DNA of 24,082 bases from Alteribacillus sp041949975 (GCF_041949975.1 NZ_JBHFQG010000044.1:1-24082), one strand, 5' to 3'. Counted from the stretch's first letter, positions 15,577 through 23,868 are shown. Notes: generated by a model not told the origin, from the letters alone. Program-made: numbers and translations.

Positions 15577-15909
15577 ATGAGTACAATAGTAAACAGTCAA
15601 CCTACTAAAAAGTATTGGAATGCATTACGTGAAGTAATGGACCCAGAATTTCCAATAAGCGTGGTTGATATGGGTTTGATTAGAAACATTGAGAAGGTAG
15701 AGACCCAAACAGTAAAAGTAACAATGACTTATACATCTACAGGCTGCGCTTGTATGATCTGGATAGAAAGCGACATAAAAGAACGATTGTTAAAAGAAAA
15801 TGATGTAAAAGAAGTAATGATTGATGTAGTTTGGGATCCAGCCTGGACCGTCAAAGATATGACAGAAGAAGGGAGAAATAAAATGAAACACTGGGGAGTG
15901 AGTTCATGA
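15577..15909 (+). CDS. paaD: PaaD-like DUF59/MIP18 domain protein (N-terminal half of PaaD only)
   Basis: 110-residue protein matching the first domain of PaaD, the Fe-S/metal maturation factor of the epoxidase. The MIP18 core reads VMDPEFPISVVDMGLIRNI, then TSTGCACMIWIESDI with the conserved GC, and WDPAWTVKDMTEEGRNKM, which corresponds to the PAWTTDWMSEEGRRKL-type PaaD segment. Standard PaaD continues into a C-terminal zinc ribbon of about 45 residues. Here the protein stops, and the ribbon is encoded separately at 16762-16908. It lies 3 bases after paaA and overlaps the next start by 4 bases (ATGA). The order A-D-B-C differs from the usual A-B-C-D. Confidence 0.85.
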   Translation: MSTIVNSQPTKKYWNALREVMDPEFPISVVDMGLIRNIEKVETQTVKVTMTYTSTGCACMIWIESDIKERLLKENDVKEVMIDVVWDPAWTVKDMTEEGRNKMKHWGVSS

Positions 15910-16133
15910 GCGAAATTGTAAATGACGAATATATTTTATTCACCCGTATTAAACGTGGGGATGATTTAACTCACATAGGTTCTTTGAAAGCACCAAGTGT
16001 CGAGTTAGCCAAAGTTTATGCTAAACAAATTTATGATGAGGAAGATTGGGTTGAAATGCATGTAGTTAAACAATCAAACATTCTTCCGGTGCGTCTTCCG
16101 GAAGGATTATTAGAAAAGGAAGGAGTGAAATAA
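15906..16133 (+). CDS. paaB: PaaB-like structural subunit of the epoxidase (short)
   Basis: 75-residue protein similar to PaaB, the small bridging subunit of the PaaABC complex. The matching region is YILFTRIKRGDDLTHIGSL, followed by an alanine-rich helix (AKVYAKQIYDEE) and WVEMHVVKQSNIL, parallel to the GLSHRHVGSL...WVVKASEI segment of E. coli PaaB. It lacks the C-terminal ~20 residues of the 95-residue E. coli protein. The start overlaps the previous stop as ATGA. The paaC start follows its stop directly, so the three genes are translated as a unit. Confidence 0.8.
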   Translation: MSEIVNDEYILFTRIKRGDDLTHIGSLKAPSVELAKVYAKQIYDEEDWVEMHVVKQSNILPVRLPEGLLEKEGVK

Positions 16134-16772
16134 ATGACAGAACAAAGAGATCCGCTGGTAACTCTAGCAGAAACGATTGCAGATAATAAATTTATAGCGG
16201 GCGATAGATTGGTTGAAATTGGAGTGAGCGGACCTAATTTAGAGGCATCTCTTTCTTCCATTTCTATGGCACAAGGAGAATTGGGTCATGCCAGGCTTCT
16301 TTACCGGTGGTCCTATGATATACAAGGATTAAGAGCAGGGAAAATAGATATCAGAGAACAAACAGGAAAAGCTTTTAAACAAATGGTAAACGTCTCCAAT
16401 TGGATAGATTTAATTGCAGGCTTATACGTTAATAATACAGCAATTGATCTTGTTTTAAAAGAATTAATGAAAAACAAAAAAGAAGAACTAAATGCTCAAT
16501 TTGACAAGATGTTAAGTGAGCAGAAAGAGCACCTTATCTATGCAGAAGATTGGAGCAATCAGTTAATTCAAGATAAAGGTTCTATTCCAAAGCGGTTTGA
16601 AAAAAAGTTAGACATTGCCGTGAGTTCGGCAGCTGCCTGGTTAACGGATGTAGAGAACAATGAAGCATTACAAGCGAATGGGGTTATTTCCTTAGGCAGC
16701 GATTTAACTTCTTCATTTAAAGAAATGATAAATGCATTACCTTTGGATAGGAATGTTTTTAATGTCGGATAA
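16134..16772 (+). CDS. paaC: PaaC-like subunit of the epoxidase (short, retains ExxH)
   Basis: 212-residue ferritin-like protein similar to PaaC, the structural partner of PaaA. Segments MAQGELGHARLLYRW (45-59), NVSNWIDLIAGLY and SEQKEHLIYAEDW correspond to the LLGQAR, FIDAWHVALF and KEARYHLRFSRGW segments of E. coli PaaC (248 residues). Unlike that protein, whose first metal position reads DLLGQ, this one has E49-LG-H52, an intact ExxH. It might therefore keep some metal-binding ability, or be closer to the common ancestor of PaaA and PaaC. Its last 11 bases overlap the zinc-ribbon gene. Confidence 0.82.
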   Translation: MTEQRDPLVTLAETIADNKFIAGDRLVEIGVSGPNLEASLSSISMAQGELGHARLLYRWSYDIQGLRAGKIDIREQTGKAFKQMVNVSNWIDLIAGLYVNNTAIDLVLKELMKNKKEELNAQFDKMLSEQKEHLIYAEDWSNQLIQDKGSIPKRFEKKLDIAVSSAAAWLTDVENNEALQANGVISLGSDLTSSFKEMINALPLDRNVFNVG

Positions 16773-16908
16773 ACCTCATTCTGTTCGTTGTTCGTTTTGT
16801 AACTCAGAGAAAGTACAAAAGATATCTTCTTTTGGGACCGCACAACTCGTTCGACAATATTATTGTAACCATTGTAAGAGTGTTTTTGAATTTATTCGGT
16901 GGCAGTAA
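16762..16908 (+). CDS. Stand-alone zinc ribbon equal to the C-terminal domain of PaaD
   Basis: 48-residue protein with CSFC (10-13) and CNHC (35-38), a classic four-cysteine zinc ribbon. Between them lies ISSFGTAQLVRQYY, and after them KSVFEFIRW. This parallels the PaaD tail, where CPRC is followed by ...FGSTACKALYRC and CxxPFDYFKCH. With the 110-residue domain at 15577 the sum is close to a whole PaaD (~160 residues). The ATG at 16762 lies inside the end of paaC (11-base overlap), so translation is probably coupled. I infer that the two halves act together in maturing or stabilising the oxygenase. Confidence 0.8.
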   Translation: MSDKPHSVRCSFCNSEKVQKISSFGTAQLVRQYYCNHCKSVFEFIRWQ

Positions 16909-16937
16909 TCTACACAATATAAATAAAGGGTGTCGAC

Positions 16938-18454
16938 ATGACAATTAAACAAGTTAAAAATGCGGCTGTTGTTGGCTCTGGGACCATGGGAGTTGGAATT
17001 GCGCAAATTATCGTGCAAAATGGATTCCCTGCCGTGTTATACGACATTAATGAAGCTCAAATTTTTCGGGCGAAACAAAGCATAGAAAAGCGGTTGAATC
17101 GTCTTGTAGAAAAAGTCAGAGCTTCCAAAGAAGAGGTGGAGGCTGCTAAAAAACGTTTAATAGTAACGACAACATTAGAAGATATTCACGATGTAGACCT
17201 TGTTATAGAAGCAGCACCTGAAAAGTTAGAAGTCAAAAGCTCTATTTTTAAACAATTAGAGTCGATCTGCTCAAAAGAAACAATCTTTGCAACAAATACT
17301 TCTTCTTTGTCAGTTACAGAAATTTCAGTTATATTACAGAATCCGGAAAGATTGGCAGGACTACATTTTTTCAATCCGGCGCCGCTTATGCCTTTAGTAG
17401 AAGTAGTTCGTGGGCTGCACACCTCAGAAAAATTAATAAACACACTACAGGAATTTGCATTAAGGGTTCAAAAAAAGCCTATGTTTACAACAAATAGACA
17501 GAATTATGAAAAATGTGGGTGGATTCAGAATGGGTCCATTTGAATTACAAGACCTTATAGGAATTGATATAAATTTTGCTACCACTAATACTGTCCATAA
17601 TGGTTTTTATGGAGAAAGCCGATTCCGTCCACATTATTACCAAGAACGCATGGTGCAAGCAGGGCGTCTAGGCCGCAAGACGAAAGGGGGTTTTTACGAT
17701 TATGAGCAAAGTGAACATTAGCATTAAGGGGGATAATCGCATTGCCCAATCCATGAATTCTATTTGGGATGGGGTCTGCGGAGTTAACGTTTCATGGAAT
17801 GAAGAAGAAAGTTTAAAAAAAGCTAACCTTATTATTGAAACCGTTAATTTTGATAGAAAATAAAAACAGAGCAGTCTCCAAAACATTGAAAAACTTGCCC
17901 CTTCGTTTGCGACCATATTAACTACATCGATGAGATGGACGAGGACAGAAATAGCTTCCTGGCTTTCTTATTCAGAAAGAGTTGTAGGATTTGGAGCTTT
18001 TTCAAATGTTAATCAAGCTCCACTAATTGAAATAGCTCTGGCTCTGCAGTGTGAATCAAACCATCTTTCTTTCATTCAAGAACAGCTCCAAGCGGCCGGG
18101 AAAGACATAGAGATCGTCGATGGTGAAGTTGGTTTAGTGTTTCCACGGATTTTGGCCATGATTATCAACGAAGCAGTTTTTGCTTTGATGGAACAAACGG
18201 CAAGTCCCGAAGATATTGATATGGCAATGAAAAAGGGAACTAATTATCCGCACGGGCCGTTAGAATGGGCAGAAGAGTTAGGTATTGACGATGTGTATGC
18301 AGTTATGAGTGGGCTGCATCAACAGCTCGGAGAAGAGCGATACAGACCAGCTCCTCTCATTCAAAAATTAGTTCACGCTGGCTGGACTGGTAAGGATACC
18401 GGTAAAGGTTTTTATTACTATCAGCAGCGACAATCGAAGGAGTTAGTGCCATGA
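16938..18454 (+). pseudogene. Decayed 3-hydroxyacyl-CoA dehydrogenase (PaaH-like, two-module)
   Basis: Remnant of a long NAD-dependent hydroxyacyl-CoA dehydrogenase. The first module keeps AVVGSGTMGVGIAQ, VIEAAPE and HFFNPAPLMPLVEVV (16938 to ~17490). An internal deletion of roughly 40 codons then follows, with a frameshift to GGFRMGPFELQDLIGID and GRKTKGGFYDY (to 17721). A second module begins in another frame at 17702 and is broken by an in-frame TAA at 17861-17863. It continues to SERVVGFGAF...GKGFYYY and ends at 18454. Its last bases overlap the thiolase start as ATGA, showing former coupling. Intact, it would oxidise the 3-hydroxyacyl-CoA in the ring-cleavage product's beta-oxidation. 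Confidence 0.85.
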
Positions 18455-19659
18455 AAGAACCTGTGATAATTGATGCTGCTCGAACTCCAATTGGAAAAGT
18501 ACAGGGGGCCCTCTCTAGTGTACGTCCAGATGAACTTAGCGGCTCATGTGATTAAAGAGTTAATGAAACAAATCAATATAAATCCAGAGCTGATTGAAGA
18601 TGTTTATATGGGTTGCACTAACCAAGAGGGCTGCTCGAATGGGAGGGCTGCTCGCAGGATTGACTGTTAGCGTCCCGGGGTGACGGTAAATCGTCTCTGC
18701 AGTTCTGGTCTAGAAGCTGTAAATCAATCGTCTTTAGCCATAATAGGAGATCTTGGCAATGTCTTCATAGCCGGTGTGGATTAGAAAGTATGAGCCGGGC
18801 TCCATATATGTCATGATGAAACCTCAAGTAACTGGAGAACGTGGTAATCAAATTCTACATGACACTACAATTGGATGGCGCCTCATTAAACCTAACTCTT
18901 GCTAAGAAATACCGACCGATAAGTTTAGGAGAGACGGCTGAAAATGTCGCTGACGAATATAATATATCGCGTCGCGAACAAGACGAAATGGCGTTACACA
19001 TTCAACAGCGAGCAGCAAAGGCATTAGAGACAAAGCGTTTTAAAGAAGAAGAAATAGTACTCAATTGAAGTTCCACAGCGTAAAGGTGAAGCAATCCTTG
19101 TAGACAAGCAATCCTTGTAGATACAGATGAACATCCAAGAATCTCTACCACTTTAAAAGACTTAGAACAGCTAAAACCAGCGTTTAAAAAAGGAGGGATA
19201 GTAACAGCTGGAAATTCATCCGGGATAAATGATGGAGTTAATGCTTTGTGCATTATGGAAAGAGAAACAGCCGAACAACTTGGATTGAAACCTATGGCCA
19301 GAATTTTAACTTCAGCTGTAGAAGGCGTAGATCCTTCGTACATGGGAACAGGTCCTATTCCCGCCACAAGAAAAGCGTTGAAACGTGCAGGCCTTACCGT
19401 GAAAGATATTGATCTCGTGGAGCTAAACGAAGCGTTTGCAGCCCAAGCACTTACTTGTATAAAGGAATTAGAGTTAGATCCAAGCCTTTTGAATGTGAAC
19501 GGCGGCGCGATCGCTCTCGGTCATCCGCTGGGAAGCAGTGGAGCCAGGATATTGACAACGCTTGTGCATGAAATGCAAAAGCGAGACTGTCGGTACAGTC
19601 TAGCCAGCATGTGTATTGGAGTAGGACAAGGAATCTCTACTATTATTGAAAAATTGTAA
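18451..19659 (+). pseudogene. Decayed acyl-CoA thiolase (PaaJ/beta-ketoadipyl-CoA thiolase-like)
   Basis: The gene begins MKEPVIIDAARTPIGK and ends with the intact thiolase C-terminus ELNEAFAAQA...NGGAIALGHPLGSSGARI...CIGVGQG. Between them the frame breaks repeatedly: near 18535, around 18640 before the active-site segment VNRLCSSG, at 18783 (GVD then TAG, where GGVESM is expected), near 19050, and at a 17-bp tandem duplication (19089-19122). The catalytic cysteine and the late His/Cys motifs are still readable. Intact, it would release acetyl-CoA or succinyl-CoA at the end of the pathway. A functional thiolase must come from elsewhere in the genome if the route still works. Confidence 0.87.
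19089..19122 (+). repeat. 17-bp tandem duplication inside the thiolase pseudogene
   Basis: AAGCAATCCTTGTAGAC (19089-19105) is followed at once by AAGCAATCCTTGTAGAT (19106-19122). Seventeen bases is not a multiple of three, so the duplication shifts the frame. One mismatch separates the copies. Confidence 0.9.
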
Positions 19660-19672
19660 GGAGGAAGTCAAA

Positions 19673-21181
19673 ATGCCAGAAATCACCACACAAGCGAAAA
19701 CGGTAAAAGACACATATCGTCTTTTGATTAATGGAGAATATTTTGATAGCAGCAGTGGTACATTTTTCGATACGCATAATCCCGCTACAGGGGAAAAATT
19801 AGCAAGCGTTGCAAAGGCATCAAAGGAAGATGTAGACCGTGCAGTAGCAGCAGCCAGAACAGCTTTTGAAACAGGGAAATGGCCGAAGCAAACAGCAGCT
19901 AAACGGGCAAGATTATTGAACAAAATCGCCTCCATTATGCGCGATCGTTTCGATACGCTAGTAGAAGTAGAAGTACTTAATAGTGGAAAAACAGTTGCAG
20001 CAGCACAAGGCCAAGTCTTACAAGCTATTGAAGATTTTGAGTTTTATGCGGGGGCCATCTCAACTTATAGTGGGAGTACAAACCCTATGCCCAATGGATT
20101 CTTTAATTATACTCAAAAAGAACCGGTCGGTGTGTGTGCGCAAATTATACCTTGGAACTACCCTCTAATGATGGCAGCATGGAAAATCGCTCCGGCTCTT
20201 GCAGCAGGGTGTACGATCGTATTAAAACCGGCTAGCTACACGCCGCTTACATCATATATGCTTGCTGATATTTGTTATGAAGCAGGTCTACCAGAAGGTG
20301 TGTTAAACGTCGTAACTGGCAGCGGGTCCGAAATCGGTCCATATTTAACGGAGCATTCAGACGTTGATAAAGTAGCGTTCACCGGTGAAACAGATACTGG
20401 TAAAGACATTATGGCAAAAGCATCAGATACATTAAAGCGTGTAACGTTAGAACTTGGTGGAAAATCTCCAAGCATTGTGTGTGCTGATTGTGATTTAGAA
20501 GGAGCTGTGGATGGCTCACTATTTGGAATATTCTATAATACTGGGCAATCCTGTGAAGCAAGATCAAGATTATTTATTCACGAGGATATTTATGAACAGT
20601 TTGTCGAGCGTTTTATTGAAAAAGCAAAAAAAATAAACGTTGGAGATCCATTCAATAAAGGAACTCATATGGGAGCTTTAATTTCTAAAAGTCATGAGGA
20701 AACCGTAGATAGTTATGTGAGGCTTGCACAAGAAGAAGGAGGTGAAATTCTGCTTGGTGGCAAAAAACCAGAGGGGAAAGAATACGAAAATGGTTACTGG
20801 TATATGCCGACTATTATCGGTAATGTAACAAATGATATGCGAATTGCTCAAGAAGAAGTGTTCGGACCAGTAGTCGTGTTAATGAAATTTAAGGACGAAA
20901 AGGAAGTTCTGCAAAGAGCGAATGATTCTATCTTTGGCCTCGGGTCTGCTGTTTGGACCAAAGATCATGGAAAAGCTCATCGTCTAGCCTCTGGTCTTCG
21001 AGCTGGAATTGTGATGGTAAATAATCCAATTTCAGCATTTCCAGGTGCTCCGTTTGGAGGTTACAAACAATCCGGTTTCGGGCGTGAGTTGGGTGCGGAA
21101 ACATTGGATTTATATTCAGAAACGAAAAGCGTTGTATCCTATGTTGGCGAGAAACCACTTAATCTATTAGGTATTAAATAA
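19673..21181 (+). CDS. NAD(P)-dependent aldehyde dehydrogenase
   Basis: Aldehyde dehydrogenase of the classical superfamily, 502 residues. Catalytic residues are visible: N162 in PWNYP, E260 in LELGGKSP and C294 in GQSCEARSRL. The start ATG 19673 follows AAGGAGGAAG. The frame extends to 19646 inside the thiolase remnant. In phenylacetate-type pathways the ring-opened semialdehyde must be oxidised, usually by the aldehyde dehydrogenase part of PaaZ. No PaaZ fusion is present, so this free-standing enzyme with a neighbouring crotonase is the natural replacement, by inference. Betaine-aldehyde-type activity is a possible alternative. Confidence 0.87.
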   Translation: MPEITTQAKTVKDTYRLLINGEYFDSSSGTFFDTHNPATGEKLASVAKASKEDVDRAVAAARTAFETGKWPKQTAAKRARLLNKIASIMRDRFDTLVEVEVLNSGKTVAAAQGQVLQAIEDFEFYAGAISTYSGSTNPMPNGFFNYTQKEPVGVCAQIIPWNYPLMMAAWKIAPALAAGCTIVLKPASYTPLTSYMLADICYEAGLPEGVLNVVTGSGSEIGPYLTEHSDVDKVAFTGETDTGKDIMAKASDTLKRVTLELGGKSPSIVCADCDLEGAVDGSLFGIFYNTGQSCEARSRLFIHEDIYEQFVERFIEKAKKINVGDPFNKGTHMGALISKSHEETVDSYVRLAQEEGGEILLGGKKPEGKEYENGYWYMPTIIGNVTNDMRIAQEEVFGPVVVLMKFKDEKEVLQRANDSIFGLGSAVWTKDHGKAHRLASGLRAGIVMVNNPISAFPGAPFGGYKQSGFGRELGAETLDLYSETKSVVSYVGEKPLNLLGIK

Positions 21182-21238
21182 TAAGCATTAGAATGCGTTT
21201 TTGGCAAGGTTATTAATTATATTTTAGGAGGAATAAAG

Positions 21239-22036
21239 ATGAGCACAACTCAAACAGAAAACAAAACGTTAACAGTGAAAAAGAACAATGGTATTGCTGA
21301 GGTACACATCCATGTCAACAAGTCGAATTCATACGATTTGGAGTATTATAAAGAACTCAACGCAGCCATTGATGACATTCGTTTTGATAGTGATATTAAA
21401 GTAGCTATTCTTATGAGTGATATGCCAAAATTTTTCTCTGCGGGTGCAGACGTTAACTTCTTAAAGTCAGCAGATCCTCGTTTTAAAACACAGTTCTGTC
21501 TCTTTTGTAATGAAACTCTCGATAAGATTGCCCGTTCGCCGCAGATTTGGATTGCCTGCCTTGAAGGCCACACAGTAGGCGGAGGCTTAGAAATGGCGCT
21601 TGCGTGTGATCTGAGATTCATGGGAGACCAAGCTGGTAAAATTGGTTTGCCAGAAATTAGTCTTGGTGTATTGGCTGGTACAGGAGGTACCCAACGCCTA
21701 CTTCGCCAAGTAGGCCATTCTAAAGCACTCGATATGAACATTACTGGAGAAACCATCTCTCCTCAGGAAGCACTGGATATTAACCTAGTAGATAAGGTAT
21801 TCCCACAAGAAGAAACGCGAGAGAAAACATTAGCATATGCCGAAAAAATTACAAACCATGCAACATACGCTGCTTCCAATATCAAATTGTCCATTATGAA
21901 TGGAAAAGAAATGCCCCTTAATGTGGCGATTCGTTACGAAGGTGAACTGCAAAACCTATTATTCCGCTCTGATGATGCCCAAGAAGGACTAAGTGCTTTC
22001 TTAGAAAAACGGGAAGCAAACTGGAGCGGAAAATAA
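21239..22036 (+). CDS. Enoyl-CoA hydratase/isomerase (crotonase) family protein, copy 2
   Basis: 265-residue paralogue of the protein at 6610, about 90% identical by eye, with the same oxyanion segments (FFSAGAD, GHTVGGG) and glutamates at GGGLE and LPE. ATG 21239 has an AGGAGGAATAAAG ribosome site. Differences are mostly conservative (V/N, D/Q, L/M, Y/F), while third codon positions differ often, pointing to an older duplication or separate acquisition rather than a recent copy. It closes the oxygenase operon directly after the aldehyde dehydrogenase. That position suggests the pair together replace the ring-opening and oxidation functions of PaaZ, which is inference. Confidence 0.85.
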   Translation: MSTTQTENKTLTVKKNNGIAEVHIHVNKSNSYDLEYYKELNAAIDDIRFDSDIKVAILMSDMPKFFSAGADVNFLKSADPRFKTQFCLFCNETLDKIARSPQIWIACLEGHTVGGGLEMALACDLRFMGDQAGKIGLPEISLGVLAGTGGTQRLLRQVGHSKALDMNITGETISPQEALDINLVDKVFPQEETREKTLAYAEKITNHATYAASNIKLSIMNGKEMPLNVAIRYEGELQNLLFRSDDAQEGLSAFLEKREANWSGK

Positions 22037-22061
22037 AGATTGTACCTTCCAGCATTGTACC

Positions 22062-22104
22062 AAGAGGCTAAAGACACATTAAGTGGACTTTAGCCTCCTC
22101 TTTC
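22062..22104 (+). terminator. Rho-independent terminator of the paaA-hydratase 2 operon
   Basis: AAGAGGCTAAAG (22062-22073) pairs with CTTTAGCCTCCTCTT (22088-22102) with one bulged base, followed by TCAATTTCATTTT. It lies 25 bases after the hydratase stop and before the ligase gene. Confidence 0.75.
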
Positions 22105-22151
22105 AATTTCATTTTGTATCCGTTTTTAAGAGGAGGTTTGAGGGATTAATC

Positions 22152-23732
22152 ATGATAGAATCTTTGGAGGAGATTAGAGGGTTAACCGAACGATATAACG
22201 CTGCTATACGCTTTGTCGATGAAAATGTCAAGAAAGGAAATGGTAACAAAACAGCCATTGTATGTGAGGAAGAAAAATTAACATATAATGATGTATATAT
22301 GCAGGTTAATCAATTCGGTAATGCGTTATTTTATATTAATGTAGAACCTGAAAATAGAATTTTAATAGCCGCTTATGATTCGCTAGAATTTGTTACCGCT
22401 TTCTTTGGGGCTATAAAGGCTGGTGCTGTGCCCATACCAGTAAATACAATGATGAAGCTACATGACTATGAATATTTTTTAAATAACAGTCGAGCAAAGG
22501 TGCTAGTAGTACATGAGGACATATGGAACAAAATAAAAGATTCTAGGAACAGATTTTTATTTTTAAAGCATATTATTGTTATATCAGCAGAACACTCAAA
22601 AATGACCGATGTCATTAATTTTCATCAATTTGTAGGAAATGCAGCGGTTACTGAATTAAAAGAAGCCTATACTACTCCTGAAGATGTTGCATTTTGGCTG
22701 TATAGTTCCGGAAGTACAGGTAAACCTAAAGGAGTTATTCATCGACAGAGGAGCATGGAAGCAGCTTTTGAAAATTACGCTCAAAAGGTTTTGAATATTT
22801 CAAAATATGATAGAACATTTTCAGCCTCCAAGCTTTTTTTTGCTTATGGGCTAGGTAATGGGCTCTATTTTCCTTTTGGTGCTGGCGGTACCTCTATATT
22901 TTTAAAGAAAAAGCCGACACCTGAAAGAGTGTTTGAGGTAATGGCAAAGCATAAACCAACCATTTTTTTTGGGGTACCGACTTTGTATGGTGCCATGATA
23001 AATTATGTTTCAAAAATGGACAAGCTTCCTGATTTGTCTTCGATACGTGTGTGTGTTTCTGCCGGAGAACCTCTTCCTGCAAGCTATGTGAAGAAATGGA
23101 AGGAGATTTTTGGCTTGAATATTCTGGATGGAATCGGATCAACGGAAGCACTTCACATTTATCTTTCGAATCGAAATGACAATGTGCAGCCAGGAAGCAC
23201 TGGTACAATTGTGTCTGGCTATGATGCAAAAATCGTCGATGAAAAAGGTCAATCCCTTCCTCCGAACGAAGTAGGAGACTTGCTTATTAAAGGTGAAAGC
23301 ATTACTTCAGGTTATTGGTTAAACCTCGCTGAAAACTATCTTAAATTCCGTGGAGAATGGATGTACACTGGAGATAAATATTATCAAGACGAGAAAGGTT
23401 ATTTCTGGTACAGCGGGCGTTCAGATGACATGTTGAAAGTTGGTGGTATTTGGGTATCCCCAATTGAGGTCGAGGCTACCCTTTTAACACGTGAAGATGT
23501 GCTGGAAACAGCGGTGGTCGGTAAAAAGAATAAAGAAAACCTTGTTTATCCTAAGGCATATGTTGTATTGAAAAATAAAGAGGATGCTTGTGAGGAGTTA
23601 AAAGAGACGTTAAAATTTTATGTGAAACAAAATTTAGCTTCTTATAAGTATCCAAGAGAAATTGAATTTATTGATGAATTGCCGAAAACGGCGACAGGGA
23701 AGATTCAGCGTTTTAAACTAAAATTGAGTTAA
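22152..23732 (+). CDS. Benzoate-CoA ligase family protein (ANL superfamily)
   Basis: AMP-forming aryl-CoA ligase of 526 residues. The nucleotide-binding motif YSSGSTGKPKG is at 184-194, the SAGEPLP and GIGSTEALHIYLSNR region is typical of the benzoate/4-hydroxybenzoate-CoA ligase branch, YTGDKY holds the conserved aspartate, and the late lysine is K517 in TATGKIQR. The start ATG 22152 has GAGGAGG and GAGGGA upstream. The frame is open from 22083 through the terminator and was not used. It lies after the terminator, so it probably has its own promoter, which I cannot place firmly. It would activate the acid feeding the oxygenase. It is not a PaaK-type phenylacetate ligase. Confidence 0.88.
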   Translation: MIESLEEIRGLTERYNAAIRFVDENVKKGNGNKTAIVCEEEKLTYNDVYMQVNQFGNALFYINVEPENRILIAAYDSLEFVTAFFGAIKAGAVPIPVNTMMKLHDYEYFLNNSRAKVLVVHEDIWNKIKDSRNRFLFLKHIIVISAEHSKMTDVINFHQFVGNAAVTELKEAYTTPEDVAFWLYSSGSTGKPKGVIHRQRSMEAAFENYAQKVLNISKYDRTFSASKLFFAYGLGNGLYFPFGAGGTSIFLKKKPTPERVFEVMAKHKPTIFFGVPTLYGAMINYVSKMDKLPDLSSIRVCVSAGEPLPASYVKKWKEIFGLNILDGIGSTEALHIYLSNRNDNVQPGSTGTIVSGYDAKIVDEKGQSLPPNEVGDLLIKGESITSGYWLNLAENYLKFRGEWMYTGDKYYQDEKGYFWYSGRSDDMLKVGGIWVSPIEVEATLLTREDVLETAVVGKKNKENLVYPKAYVVLKNKEDACEELKETLKFYVKQNLASYKYPREIEFIDELPKTATGKIQRFKLKLS

Positions 23733-23802
23733 ACTATCTCTATGTTAAAAAAATAAGGTAATTTTCCTTGTATTAAAGCAGGGGTGCACCCAGAACAGAA
23801 AA

Positions 23803-23855
23803 GGAGGCTGTATCAAAAGGTTATGAAAAAATGACCTTTTGACAGCCCCTTTTTC
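23803..23855. terminator. Hairpin at the left end of the insertion sequence / ligase terminator
   Basis: GGCTGTATCAAAAGGT (23806-23821) pairs with ACCTTTTGACAGCC (23834-23847), and a T-rich run follows. It can end ligase transcription and probably marks or lies next to the left terminus of the IS1182-like element. The wording resembles the hairpin at 4883. Confidence 0.6.
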
Positions 23856-23868
23856 CTATTTAACATAC

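Noticed and set aside
14635..16908. BoxAB-type benzoyl-CoA epoxidase
   Set aside because: The subunit set, sizes and motifs match PaaABC with PaaD, and no BoxA-like flavoprotein or BoxC-sized lyase is present.
17702..17863. Short independent gene of 53 codons
   Set aside because: Its sequence continues in the same frame across the TAA as the degenerate second module of the dehydrogenase, so it is a pseudogene piece.
11416..19659. Frameshifts as long-read sequencing errors
   Set aside because: The lesions cluster in four genes, include a 17-bp duplication, a large deletion and nonsense changes, and spare all neighbours. Error is not excluded but is the weaker explanation.
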